Source: Filobasidium wieringae
Lineage: Eukaryota > Basidiomycota > Tremellomycetes > Filobasidiales > Filobasidiaceae
Length of the DNA stretch: 64,000 nt
NCBI GenBank assembly: GCA_001600055.1
Contig: BCIV01000002.1
Location: 1,289,065-1,353,064 of the forward strand
Direction: 5' to 3'
Positions 1 to 9,923 of this stretch are shown here, piece after piece. Made by a program: the position numbers and the translations under genes. How positions within the stretch are numbered: the first letter of the stretch is position 1; every line of letters begins with the position of its first letter. A model generated the notes under the pieces. The model was given only the letters and a program-made list of their open reading frames with translations, searched no databases and had not been told where the DNA came from.

Positions 1-632
1 AAGTTGATGAAGTTGATGAAGTTGATGAAGTTGATGAAGTTGAAGTGCGCAACAAGGGTAGCTAGGCCTTGTTGTGTTGAAGGTTGAAGGTGCTGAAGCG
101 TGAGTGCTGAAGCTGGGGATGAAGGTATGAGTCAGGAAGTATGTTCTATGAAGACTGAAGAAGTAGGAGGTAAGAGTGTTCAGCTCTGTTCCTCCTCTTC
201 TGGCCTTGTATATATATGTCTACAAGACAATAGAGTACAAGTGAAAGGTAATCAACAAGGATTTATGAAGTAGTACAAGCATTCATAAAGTAGTACAAGT
301 ATCTGTAAAGTGAATCTTATTCCTGCCAAGGAATTGATGAAGTATGTGTTTGAGAACACTAAGTTTGATGAAGTAGGTGTTTGAGAACACTAAGTTTGAT
401 CAAGTACGTGTTTGAGATCACAAGGTTTGATCAAGTACGTGTTTGAGATCAAGAAGGTTTGATCAAGTCCAAAACTGATTGATGAGTCCATGGATGATCC
501 GTAGTGCTGTGCAGCTGTGCTGTGTCGGTGTTTCAACTGTGTATGTTGGTATATCCAATGTGTGTAGTGCGTATAGTGCGTATAGTGCGTATAGTGCGTA
601 TAGTGCGTATAGTGCGTGTATCCTTCACAAAC
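1..632. repeat. Left arm of a ~0.6 kb near-perfect inverted repeat
   Basis: Read on the opposite strand, this arm matches 6,574-7,180. I found no base differences in the stretches compared, only changes in copy number of internal short repeats. It begins with tandem AAGTTGATG units at the window edge, so its true outer end may lie outside. It contains about four and a half copies of a ~31-bp satellite (about 332-470) and six copies of a 9-bp unit TAGTGCGTA/G (about 566-620). No host gene is visible. The long open frames here are artefacts of 9-bp repeats, which never meet a stop. Confidence 0.9.
332..470. repeat. ~31-bp tandem satellite inside the inverted-repeat arm
   Basis: Four full copies and a partial copy of a unit reading TTTGATCAAGTACGTGTTTG followed by AGATCACAAGG-like bases. 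Later copies carry GATGAAGTA in place of GATCAAGTA. The same array is present in inverted form at about 6,697-6,836. Arrays of this kind close to element ends are typical of transposase-binding subterminal repeats, but that role is inferred here. Confidence 0.7.
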
Positions 633-638
633 TGGTTC

Positions 639-1105
639 ATCAAGACATCGCTCAAGTAGAATCTCACTCAACCAACCGAACTATCACCCTGTTTCGGTTT
701 GACCCGGCTTCAACCGGATCTCTGGGAAAGCCAACTGAATCCGCTCGTACCGCGGATTGCTTGTACAACACGAAACACCATCTCCTATTCCGTCAAACAA
801 GTCAATCCACCTCAAACCAACAAAGAAGACATCCACCCATATTCGGTTGCTCCTTACAAGGTTCAACCGAATCCATCAACAACCTACCAACTATTTCTAT
901 ATCCGGCTCGTTCTCCATTCTTGGCTCCAAAATACAAAATAGGATTCAACCAAATCCAGCAAAAACAACTTAGATGACTCGTGGTGGTATCGTTCTCTTT
1001 TCCTTTGTTCAAGGTCTCACAGTGTTTCTGTTTAGTATATATATTTAGGGATTGAATTGTCTATACAGAGTCAACTGAATTGTATAGAGGACTCAAGTCC
1101 AATAT
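639..1105. repeat. Diverged direct repeat, copy 1 (LTR-like)
   Basis: Aligns in the same orientation with about 6,119-6,575. Shared blocks include TCAAGTAGAA, TCAACCAACC, TCTCCTATTCC, CCAGCAAAAACAACTTAGA and AATTGTATAGAGGA. Differences are frequent across the whole length. The copy begins within a few bases of the inner border of the left inverted-repeat arm. The arrangement fits the LTRs of an older retrotransposon, but I could not define TG...CA ends or a target duplication. Confidence 0.6.
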
Positions 1106-1362
1106 CGCATTCTATTTACACCTACTGAATTACCAATTCAAGACGTATTGTGAAGAGGTTACTACAATAGGATCTTGCTAAGTTGTTCTCATACAACCTT
1201 CGTTCTTCACCCTCTGAACCAATTAAGATCAACGCTTGATACTAATCCTTTCAATTCAACCGACTTACAGATTCTAACCAAATCCTTTAACTTGGTCGAA
1301 TAACTTGTCCACCGCTTAGAACCAACCGAGTTATACCAACTCGGCCCTTATTCCATCACCCA

Positions 1363-1587
1363 TGTTGTGATTCAGTGATAAGTATTTGGAGCATCACTAC
1401 TACAAGCTAACATACCTGTTGTGATTCAGTGATAAGTATGAATCACAACAGGGAACTAAAGTAAAGTAGTATGGAAGGGTGAAGATGACTTATACGGAGA
1501 GAGACAGAGGGGGAGGACGCGCGCAAGAGGGAAGGTGTCACGTGACACTAGGCTGAGGTTGCATAGCGCAATAGCGCATATCCAACA
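1363..1587 (-). repeat. 3' LTR of the copia element
   Basis: 225 bp, reading TGTTGGATATGCG at its minus-strand start and ending AATCACAACA, i.e. standard TG...CA ends. It is homologous to 5,696-5,906. Positions 1,417-1,428 and 1,440-1,451 form a perfect 12-bp hairpin stem around an 11-nt loop. Confidence 0.8.
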
Positions 1588-1631
1588 CTCCCACTCAACC
1601 GATATGCTGAAGTGGCAAGGTGATAAAGGCT

Positions 1632-4600
1632 TCACTTGATGAGCGGCTGGTTCCTCAGTCCAATGGCATTCCGCAAGTCCAAGAACTGGTCAGCAGGAAG
1701 TGACTTGGTAAACATGTCTGCTTGGTTTTCCTTTGACGGAACATGTACAAGCTCAATTGACTTGTCTCCCACTTGCTCCCGTAAGTAGTGGTGACGCAAG
1801 GAAATATGCTTTGACCTGTCATGGTGAACAGGGTTCTGTGATAGCAGGATGGCACCCATGTTGTCATTGTAGAGAGTGATTGGGTCACTCTGAGGGAAGC
1901 CAAGGTCTTCAAGTAGTAGACATAGCCAGGATGCCTGTTTGGCTGCATCTGCAGAGGACATGTATTCTGCTTCTGCAGTGGACAGGGACACTGTGGGCTG
2001 CCGTCTTGCTCTCCATGAAGTGAGACCTCCAAAGGTCTTGAACAGGTAGCCGGTGGTGGACCTGCGGGTGTCTTGACACCCACCCCAGTCAGCATCAGCA
2101 TAGCCAAGGATGATCCGCTTGCCGGACTCAGAGTCATAGGATAGGCAGAGGTCAGAAGTACCTCGCAAGTACCTGAGAAGATGTTTTGCNGCCTGGTAGT
2201 GCTCTGTAGACCATTTGCTGATNTAGCGGGCAAGCAGACCTGCAGCAAAGGCAATGTCTGGCCGGGTGATGGTGGACAAGTAGAGGACGGATCCAGCAAG
2301 TCCAGGAAAGTCCAGATCCTTTGCGGCTGCATGTTCCTCATCTGTAGCAGAGACTGGCTTGAATGACGCAGGAAGTGGTGTCCTGACTGGGTTGCAGCTA
2401 GTCATGTCAAACCGCTCAAGAAGAGCTTCCACATAGTGCTCCTGGGAGATGTCTAGCCGTCTAGCTTGTCTGTCACGGATGACATTGAAACCAAGGAAGT
2501 AGTTGACAGGTCCATTGTCTGTACACTCAAACTGTGCATTGAGCCGCTTCTTGAAAGCATTGAGAGCTGGTCTGTCATTGCATGCAATGAGCTGGTCATC
2601 AACATGGACGGAGACAAGCATGGTGACCTTGTCCTGCTTGTAAACGTAAAGACATGGATCTGCTCGAGTAGGAGTAAAGCCTTCTGACTTCATCCACTTG
2701 TNAAAGGACTGGTTGAAACAGCGGGGAGACTGACGTAGACCATAGAGAGACTTCCTGAGCCGGATGACCTTGCCGTGAGGAATGTCACTACCTTCAGGTG
2801 GTTCCATGAAGATGGTCTCCTCTAGCTCTCCATTCAGGAAAGCGGCCTTGATGTCGACCTGATCACATTCCATGTCAAGTGAGTTGACAAGGGAGAGGAA
2901 GACTCGGATGGAGTCCTTGTGCACAACGGAAGCATGGATGTCATTGAAGTGNAGNNCTTTGATCTGTGCATAGCCTTTGGCTACCCAGCGGGCCTTGTAT
3001 GCTGCAACCTTGCCAGTGATGCCGTCTATCTTCCTGGTATAGACCCAGCGTGCTTTGAGCACATGCATGGAAGGCAGACGGGGAGTGATCTCAAACACTT
3101 GGTATNTGTCCATCTTACTCAGCTCGTCATCCATAGCTATCTTCCAGTGCTCCCACTGGCCAGAGGTACGTGCTTCTCTGTATGACCTGGGATTGGTGAT
3201 GTCGGCTAGGAATGCCATGGCCATCATAGCAAGAGGATCCTCAGAGCTGTCAGAGTCATCTGCTGCTTGAGCAGGTTGACNGCGGTAGACTCCCACTTGC
3301 TGAGGGATCTCTTCCAAGTCAGAGTCGGAATAGTTGTCCAGCGGGTCAGGTGAAGGTGATCTCCTGTACCTAGGCTCTNTGCGTCTTGCGGGAGGAGTCA
3401 CCCGCTGAGGACGAGGCAGTTGCTGTTGNTGATCTGGAACGGGAGCAAGCACTCGAGTCTGCGGAGGAGTATCCAGACGGTCTTCTTCTTCTTGATCAGA
3501 TAAGTCTGCTAGTGGAGAATACCTGTTCCGTGAAGAGATCTTGTCCTTAGTGCTGTTCTTGGTGTTATTCTCTTTGACTGGAGTGATAGATGATGATGAT
3601 TTTTCTGTATCCCCCCTCGATCAGGTAGGGCAAAGATGACATCACGGGAATAGTTGAAGGTCTTGTTGGCAGGATCATAGAACTTGACGGTGTGTTCACT
3701 GTCTTCAGCCCAGCCCATCAGGATGCCCTTCTTGAACCGGGGCTCAAGCTTGTTGGTCTGAGTATGATCACGGACATAGATGTCACAGCCAAATGGACGG
3801 ATGTGCTGATGGTTGACTTCACGGCCAGACCAAACAGTGTAAGGGATCCGTCTTGTTCTTGCATCTGGGACCCTGTTGCGCACATGTACAGAATAGGAAG
3901 CAGCTTCTGCCCAGAAAGTGAGCGGCAAGCTGGTGTTGGTGAGAAGAGTACGGACAGCATTCAGGATGGTCAGATGAGCTCGCTCAACTCTGCCGTTCTG
4001 AGAGTGAGCATCAGGAGGGACCTTGTTGGCCAGTATGCCGTTCTCTGCAAGCAGTTTCTGGAATGCTTGAGAGGTGAACTCGGCTCCATTGTCTGTACGG
4101 ATTCGCTTGATGGTGGTCTTGCAATGGTTCTGGACCAGTGCAATGTACTTGTTGAATTTTTGCAAGGCTTCTGACTTGGCTTTCATGCAGTAGATCCTGA
4201 CGTGCTTGGTATGGTCATCATAACAGGTCAAGAAATACCTACTGCCATCATGAGAAGCTGTACGGGCAGGACCCCAGATGTCAGCATGAACCAGTTCATT
4301 TGGCATGATGGTCCTTTCCGTGACAATATGGGAAGGCAGACGGTGACCCTTGCCCATGATGCAGTCTTCACATTGTGCATAAGCCAAGGCAGAACTAGAT
4401 ACATCCTTCCACTCCTTGCCCAGCAGACCCTCATTGCCCATCCTCACTACTTCACGGAAATTGAGGTGACCCAATCTGTGATGCCAGTAGGTGAGTTGGT
4501 CAGCAACTGAGCGGGCTGCATAGGCTGAGCCAGAGGCAGGAGGATGGTAGCTTGCCTCGAGAGTGTACAGTCCATTGGTGTAGGGAGCTGTAGCCATGGC

Positions 4601-5666
4601 GGAGGTAGAACTGTTGGCAGATCTGAGACCAAGTGTGCAAGCAGACTTGCTGAAGTTGACAGAATACCCTGACTGGAGCAGCCCGGAGACAGAGATAAGG
4701 TTGCATCTCAGATCAGGGATGAGGAGGACGTTGTTCAGGACAATGCTGTCAGAGATTCTGACCTTGCCGACATGAGTGGACCAGAGGACACGGCCACCTC
4801 CCACAGTGACAAGTCTGTGGTCTGCAAACTTGGTCAAGAACCTATAAGTGGTGTGGCCCATATGTTCCAATGCACCTGAGTCAATGTGATAGGAGTCCCA
4901 AGAGGGACTGTCAGTCTTGATAATCAGAACAGATGCAAAAGCAGCTTGACCAGTGGCAGAAGAGACGGAGGATGAGACAGGTGTAACAGAGTCAGTAGCG
5001 GCAGCAGGGGCAGAGAGGGTGTTGGCTTTGGAGCCAAACATCTCAATGGCAGTATGGAACTCCTTGAGATCATGCAAGTTAGACTGGTGGATATGGCACC
5101 ACTTGCCATCTTGATTGCCTTGACCTTGACCTTGTTGCTTCTTTCCTTGTCCTTGACGTTGACCATTGTTCCGATTCTGGTTCTTGTTGCTGTTGTTAGA
5201 TCTGGCAGATCCAAACAAGGCAGAACCAGTGGCAACCCTGCCAGTAGTGCTGCGGGACCATTCAGTCTTGACAGAACCAAACACATCTTCTGAGGTGATG
5301 CCAGGTTGCTGATACAGTCTTCCTGGTGGAGATGACTTCAGAATATGCAGAGCGCATCCTAGCCATTCCCTTGACGGAGTCTTCATTCTCAGGGATATGG
5401 GTTCCCCAGATGATCTCCATCCGATTTCCAAGTTCTTGTAGAGAAGATGCGCCGTGAGCCTTTTTGAGCTCATTCCATAGTAAGAGAGCATCAGGAGAGA
5501 AGGCGTCAGCAACAGCATGAGACAAGTTGTTCTGAACAGTTTCCAAGAGCAAGAGATAAATCAAAGAGTAGGCCTTTTCATTCTTGCGGGAAGAAAGGAG
5601 AGGTACGGCAGTAGTAGTAGTAGTAGCGGTAGCAGTAGCAGACTGAGCAGGTTCCAAGATAGCCAA
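1632..5666 (-). pseudogene. copia Gag-Pol polyprotein, broken
   Basis: Visible parts, from the N-terminus: a gag segment (about 5,666-5,330); a change of frame near 5,330; a degenerate zinc-knuckle (WC..H....H, near 5,095); a protease with HIDSGALEHM (near 4,870); an integrase with its H/C zinc module (about 4,490-4,360) and catalytic D, D and E in HADIWG, RTDNGAEF and NGRVERAH (about 4,280, 4,085 and 3,985). A second break lies between about 3,610 and 3,450. After it come reverse transcriptase with VHVDDQ (about 2,600) and RNase H with YADADWGG and the STAEAEY motif (about 2,095 and 1,970). The catalytic residues remain, but the first part of gag and an ATG are missing, the frame is broken twice, and undetermined bases (2,190-3,430) hide some residues. 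I treat it as a dead but fairly young copy. Confidence 0.88.
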
Positions 5667-5695
5667 GGTGGTGGTCCTGCCTCCAGAGAGGCTTC

Positions 5696-5906
5696 TGGTG
5701 TGATTCAGTGATAAGTATATGGGGCATCACTACTACAAGCTAACATACCTGTTGTGATTCAGTGACAAGTATGAATCACAACAGGGAAACTACAGTAAAG
5801 TAGTATGGAAGGGTGAAGATGACTTGTACGGAGAGAGACTGAGTGGAGGACATGCGCAAGAGGGAAGAGTGTCATGTGACACTAGGCTGAGGTTGCATAG
5901 TGCAAC
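5696..5906 (-). repeat. 5' LTR of the copia element
   Basis: Homologous to 1,363-1,587 with scattered substitutions and a loss of roughly 14 bp near its outer end. It keeps the 12-bp hairpin stem (5,749-5,760 with 5,773-5,784). The inner end reads TGGTG instead of TGTTG. Confidence 0.8.
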
Positions 5907-5993
5907 AGGTATGTTACCTTGTAGTAGTGATCCTCCACATACTTATCACTGATTCTCAACACTCCATATACTTGTCACTGAATCACACCACAA
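5907..5993 (+). repeat. Inverted LTR fragment abutting the 5' LTR
   Basis: The reverse complement of this stretch begins TGTGATTCAGTGACAAGTAT and ends with ATCACTACTACAAGGTAACA, matching the first ~60 bp of the copia LTR in the opposite orientation. It carries an additional tandem copy of the AATCAGTGATAAGTAT segment. It forms a head-to-head LTR junction with 5,696-5,906. Confidence 0.65.
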
Positions 5994-6118
5994 TTGACCT
6001 ACTCACTTCACTGTTTTGTACCCTCTCCACCTTTCCTTGTCAACCCCCTGTGTATCAGGATCAATCCCTCCACCACTGTTCAATGCTAGGGCGCACATAG
6101 GCCAAAATGTCAAATTAT

Positions 6119-6575
6119 TTTTCAAGATATCAGTCAAGTAGAACATCTATCAACCAACCAAACGACAATCCTGTTTTGGTTTAATCCCATTTTGACCAGT
6201 TCACTGAATCAGTCCACTGAGTCCGCTACATACGGCGGATTGCCAGCACAATACAAAATGTGATCTCCTATTCCACCAAACAAGGCACTCTACCTCAGGG
6301 AACCAAAGAAGACATTCGCCCAATTTCTTGTTCAATCAAATCTGTCAATAATCTACCAACTACTTCTCCATCCGGCTCGATCTCCATTCTCGGTTCAAAA
6401 CATAAAACTTCAACCGGATCCAGCAAAAACAACTTAGACAACTTGTGGTGCTTTGTTCTCCTTTTCTTTGTTTAGGGCTTGTTCATGTTTCCGGTTAGTA
6501 TATGAATAGTTAAGAATTCAATCATTTGTACAGAGTCAACCAAATTGTATAGAGGATTCAGGTCTGATTGTGCAG
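6119..6575. repeat. Diverged direct repeat, copy 2 (LTR-like)
   Basis: Same-orientation counterpart of about 639-1,105, ending at the inner border of the right inverted-repeat arm. Many positions that are C in copy 1 are T here (for example in TTTGACCCGG versus TTTAATCCCA), although other changes also occur. It is probably the second LTR of an older element whose interior was replaced by, or interrupted with, the copia copy. Confidence 0.6.
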
Positions 6576-7180
6576 GATACACGCACTATACGCACTATAC
6601 GCACTACACACATTGGATATACCAACATACACAGTTGAAACACCGACACAGCACAGCTGCACAGCACTACGGATCATCCATGGACTCATCAATCAGTTTT
6701 GGACTTGATCAAACCTTCTTGATCTCAAACACGTACTTGATCAAACCTTGTGATCTCAAACACGTACTTGATCAAACTTAGTGTTCTCAAACACCTACTT
6801 CATCAAACTTAGTGTTCTCAAACACATACTTCATCAATTCCTTGGCAGGAATAAGATTCACTTTACAGATACTTGTACTACTTTATGAATGCTTGTACTA
6901 CTTCATAAATCCTTGTTGATTACCTTTCACTTGTACTCTATTGTCTTGTAGACATATATATACAAGGCCAGAAGAGGAGGAACAGAGCTGAACACTCTTA
7001 CCTCCTACTTCTTCAGTCTTCATAGAACATACTTCCTGACTCATACCTTCATCCCCAGCTTCAGCACTCACGCTTCAGCACCTTCAACCTTCAACACAAC
7101 AAGGCCTAGCTACCCTTGTTGCGCACTTCAACTTCATCAACTTCATCAACTTCATCAACTTCATCAACTTCATCAACTTA
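6574..7180. repeat. Right arm of the ~0.6 kb inverted repeat
   Basis: Reverse complement of 1-632, with three instead of six copies of the 9-bp TAGTGCGTA/G unit and about six CTTCATCAA units at the outer end (about 7,130-7,179). Beyond 7,180 the sequence no longer matches. Together with the left arm it encloses about 5.9 kb. Confidence 0.9.
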
Positions 7181-8086
7181 TCAAGCTGTCAGTGGGATTC
7201 AGGATAAGATAAGACAACTGCAATAACCCGGACTATAGATAGCTGTGAGAGAAACTTGATATTCTTCTGAACACTCGGTCACTCCACAGGGATCTGCTGA
7301 TTGGCCAGAGGTAACTCCCCTGACAAGCTTCTCAGTAGCAAGTGAAATGTTGGAATTGTAGGAAAGACCTTGGCTCTTTGGTTCGATGTTGTTATGGCCC
7401 TTTATTCAACTGAAGGTGTCTAGAGCACCTGAATAGGAAGGTGAAATCTGCAATCGAGTGTTAAGGCAAACACAAGGTGGACCAAAGCTGTTAGGACCGA
7501 CCCACTGGGGGGCATCCTGAGAACTGGCCGACGGGGTACTAGACAAGGTAGGGGTGGACATAGTGTATCAATAACGGTTGCCCCCAGTTAGTCTACTACA
7601 AACAACAACAACCAACTGCAGAATCGTTAACTGCCATGGCATTGTGCCTCACATGACCTGGGCACGCTCCGCCGGGTCAGCCTATAACAAAAGCCAATAA
7701 ACAAATGATATGTTGAAGCTTTACTTGAGATCAAACGGAAGGGGGGCTTGCCAAATGAAAACTGGAGAGGCCAGCATTTTGATGAGGTGGCAAGGAGGGT
7801 GAATGAGATCAGAACCATAAGAACCCCCAAGAACAAGACAAGAGTTCAAAACCATTGTAATTGAGTTCAGTCAATAGAAGGGACACACAATCTTTGGATA
7901 ACACCTTTACTCAGATATCCTGTCATTCCCTGCAGTTGGAATCAAGCCGCTTTTGTGTTATGGTAGGTTCTAGCTGTCACAGGTCTGATAGCAAGCGCTA
8001 CTTGTAGGTTATCTTGAGAATGCAAATGAGCCAAGATGAAGGTGACTTGGTTGGTTTCAAGTATTGGCTAAAGTATTGGACCAAAC
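7181..8086. other. Gene-free spacer between two mobile elements
   Basis: About 0.9 kb with only short, uncharacteristic open frames on both strands. A stretch from about 7,348 to 7,607 starts TGTTGGAATTGTAG and ends CTACAAACAACA, imperfect inverted ends of the kind seen on copia LTRs, so a solo LTR is possible. I found no convincing target-site duplication and do not press the call. Confidence 0.4.
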
Positions 8087-9020
8087 TGTTATAGGCTCCT
8101 TATCGAGTAGGTACTAAGGTCATATACACGTCATCAGGACCTCTGTTATCACGCAGTCTTCACGGATGGGAGAACTGCCCGTCGGGCAACACAGTTTTAC
8201 AGGTCGTTCATCGACCTTAGGTAGTACAATTGTAGTAGAGTTCTCCATCCGTTATACATCCTCATAGTGTACATTATACGCTATACATGCAAGCCCTTGG
8301 TACCAGTCCCCTCGGACGCATGTCAACGACGTGGTCCCAACAAAACTAAAGATTCAGTTCAAGTTTATATGGCCTCTAGTACATCCAGTTGGGCACTGCA
8401 TGATGTGGCTGAAGGCAGAGACATGATGCAAGTTGACATCTAGCCATCCAATGGCATTGGAAGCCGTCTAAATGCCTGATTTGGCCGTCTAAAGTCTAAA
8501 AGTCCAAAAAAATCACAAAAGTGTTGAACTTAAACTTGAATATAGATGTCAATGGTGTCTAAAGCCGTTTAACTTAGACATGTGCCAACTCTATTGCGTG
8601 TATAGTACGTGTATCCTTCAATTTCCTGTCTGTACTGAGAACATTGATGAATGGGAGTGGGTGATGCAAGCATTGAATTGTAGAAGGGTGAGTTTGTTGC
8701 CAAATTGTTCTCAAATCATATCAATGGAGAGGGGGAACTCAAGGGGTGGGGAAGAGGGTTCATTTTGTTTGGACCATGTTGTTGACGTGTGTCTGAGGAG
8801 CCGGTACCAGGGGCTTGCATGTATAGCGTATAATGTACACTATGAGGATGTATAACGGATGGAGAACTCTACTACAATTGTACTACCTAAGGTCGATGAA
8901 CGACCTGTAAAACTGTGTTGCCCGACGGGCAGTTCTCCCATCCGTGAAGACTGCGTGATAACAGAGGTCCTAATGACGTGTATATGACCTTAGTACCTAC
9001 TTGACAAGGAGCCTATAACA
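8087..9020. mobile_element. Non-autonomous inverted-repeat DNA element (~0.93 kb)
   Basis: The ends TGTTATAGGCTCCTTATC... and ...CAAGGAGCCTATAACA are inverted repeats. About 230 bp at each end match almost base for base (8,087-8,312 against 8,802-9,020). A further ~40 bp matches with mainly C/T and G/A differences. The interior (about 8,350-8,760) has no transposase or recognisable gene. The structure is that of a MITE-like or foldback element mobilised in trans. No target-site duplication was obvious next to the outermost paired bases. If the flanking TATA is host sequence, the true ends are a few bases further in. Confidence 0.75.
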
Positions 9021-9325
9021 CATTCCCTGGCTGTTTGTTATATTGGGTGGAGGGAGACTCATTGGAAATGATCATATCAGCTGCGGCTGAGATTACAGTA
9101 TATCTGAACGTGTTTTGTTGTGTTTAGCTTGATCCATTAGATCTACTGATTGGGTGGTGTCTTCCACTAATTGGACAACAGCAACCACTAACTATATAGC
9201 ACACTTAGGTAATACAACAAAGTAAATAAATTGGAGCCCTCCAGATCATTTCAAGGCCGATTTTCCTGTTGACATAGCTATCTAGCGGGATTTGGATTTG
9301 ATTACTGTAAAAAGCAAACTGACTC
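9021..9325. other. Spacer between the DNA element and the tRNA gene
   Basis: About 300 bp of AT-rich sequence. I see no gene or repeat in it. Confidence 0.5.
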
Positions 9326-9332
9326 AAAAAAA
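9326..9332 (-). terminator. RNA polymerase III T-run terminator of tRNA-Val
   Basis: Seven consecutive A on the plus strand, i.e. TTTTTTT on the RNA-like strand, three bases after the tRNA discriminator base. This is a standard pol III stop. Confidence 0.8.
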
Positions 9333-9334
9333 TC

Positions 9335-9419
9335 TACTTCCTGCCGGGTTCGAACCGGCGACCGTATGCGACCAACAATAAATGTTAAGCATACGCGCTA
9401 CCAACTGCGCCAAAGAAGC
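9335..9419 (-). tRNA. tRNA-Val(AAC) with 12-nt intron
   Basis: The minus strand folds as a full cloverleaf: acceptor GCTTCTT with AGGAAGT (including a G-U first pair and one more wobble), D stem GCGC/GCGC with loop AGTTGGTA, anticodon stem TATGC/GCATA, 5-nt variable loop, T stem GCCGG/CCGGC with loop TTCGAAC, and discriminator A. The anticodon loop begins TTAACA, as in yeast tRNA-Val(AAC). The extra 12 nt after position 37 is the canonical nuclear tRNA intron site. It lies between the transposon district and the first host protein gene. Confidence 0.85.
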
Positions 9420-9923
9420 AACTGATGAATGAGAACATGTTGACGAAGAATCGAACTTGCAATTGTCAGACTTCCTGCAGATGTCTATCTTGACAGTCAA
9501 GCCACGGTATACGACATGGTCCTGCACTGTGATTGCGAATACCGACAGGTACCACCAGTTGCGGCGCGGTTGCTCATTTGTTTGTACGTACAGATCTGTC
9601 TGTATTAGCATGCCTTCTTCGGCCAAACCTTTTGGTTGGTCTCAAGTAGTGACAGGAATGGCATAGAATGATACAAATTGCACTAACTGATACATAATTG
9701 CAATGATGCAGTCAGAGCAGGGTATGAATGTGATTTACAATATACGATTATTTTCACGGTTCAGGCCAATTTGAGCAAACACTGGTTTCGCCGGGAATGA
9801 AACACAAGCAGGTTTACCTCCAGACCACGCAGTTCTACACGCTCTATTATAGGACGATAGTTGTCTGCTTTCAACTCATGCCTTCGTTCCGAATGGAATG
9901 GTAATAGATACAACAATGGCAAT
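9420..9923. other. Spacer between tRNA and histidine kinase gene
   Basis: About 0.5 kb holding the 3' flank of the kinase gene and the upstream flank of the tRNA gene. No further gene or repeat recognised. Confidence 0.5.

Larger units (their letters stand above)
1363..5906 (-). mobile_element. Ty1/copia LTR retrotransposon, degenerate
   Basis: A copia-type element on the minus strand bounded by two LTRs in direct orientation. Domain order, read from right to left, is gag remnant, zinc-binding region, protease, integrase, reverse transcriptase, RNase H. Protease and integrase before reverse transcriptase is the copia order. Just inside the left LTR, the minus strand reads a purine-rich GAGTGGGAG directly before TGTTGG, a good polypurine tract. 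Only about 30 bp separate the right LTR from the first gag codons, so the untranslated leader and the start of gag seem deleted. Several undetermined bases lie in the pol part. Confidence 0.9.
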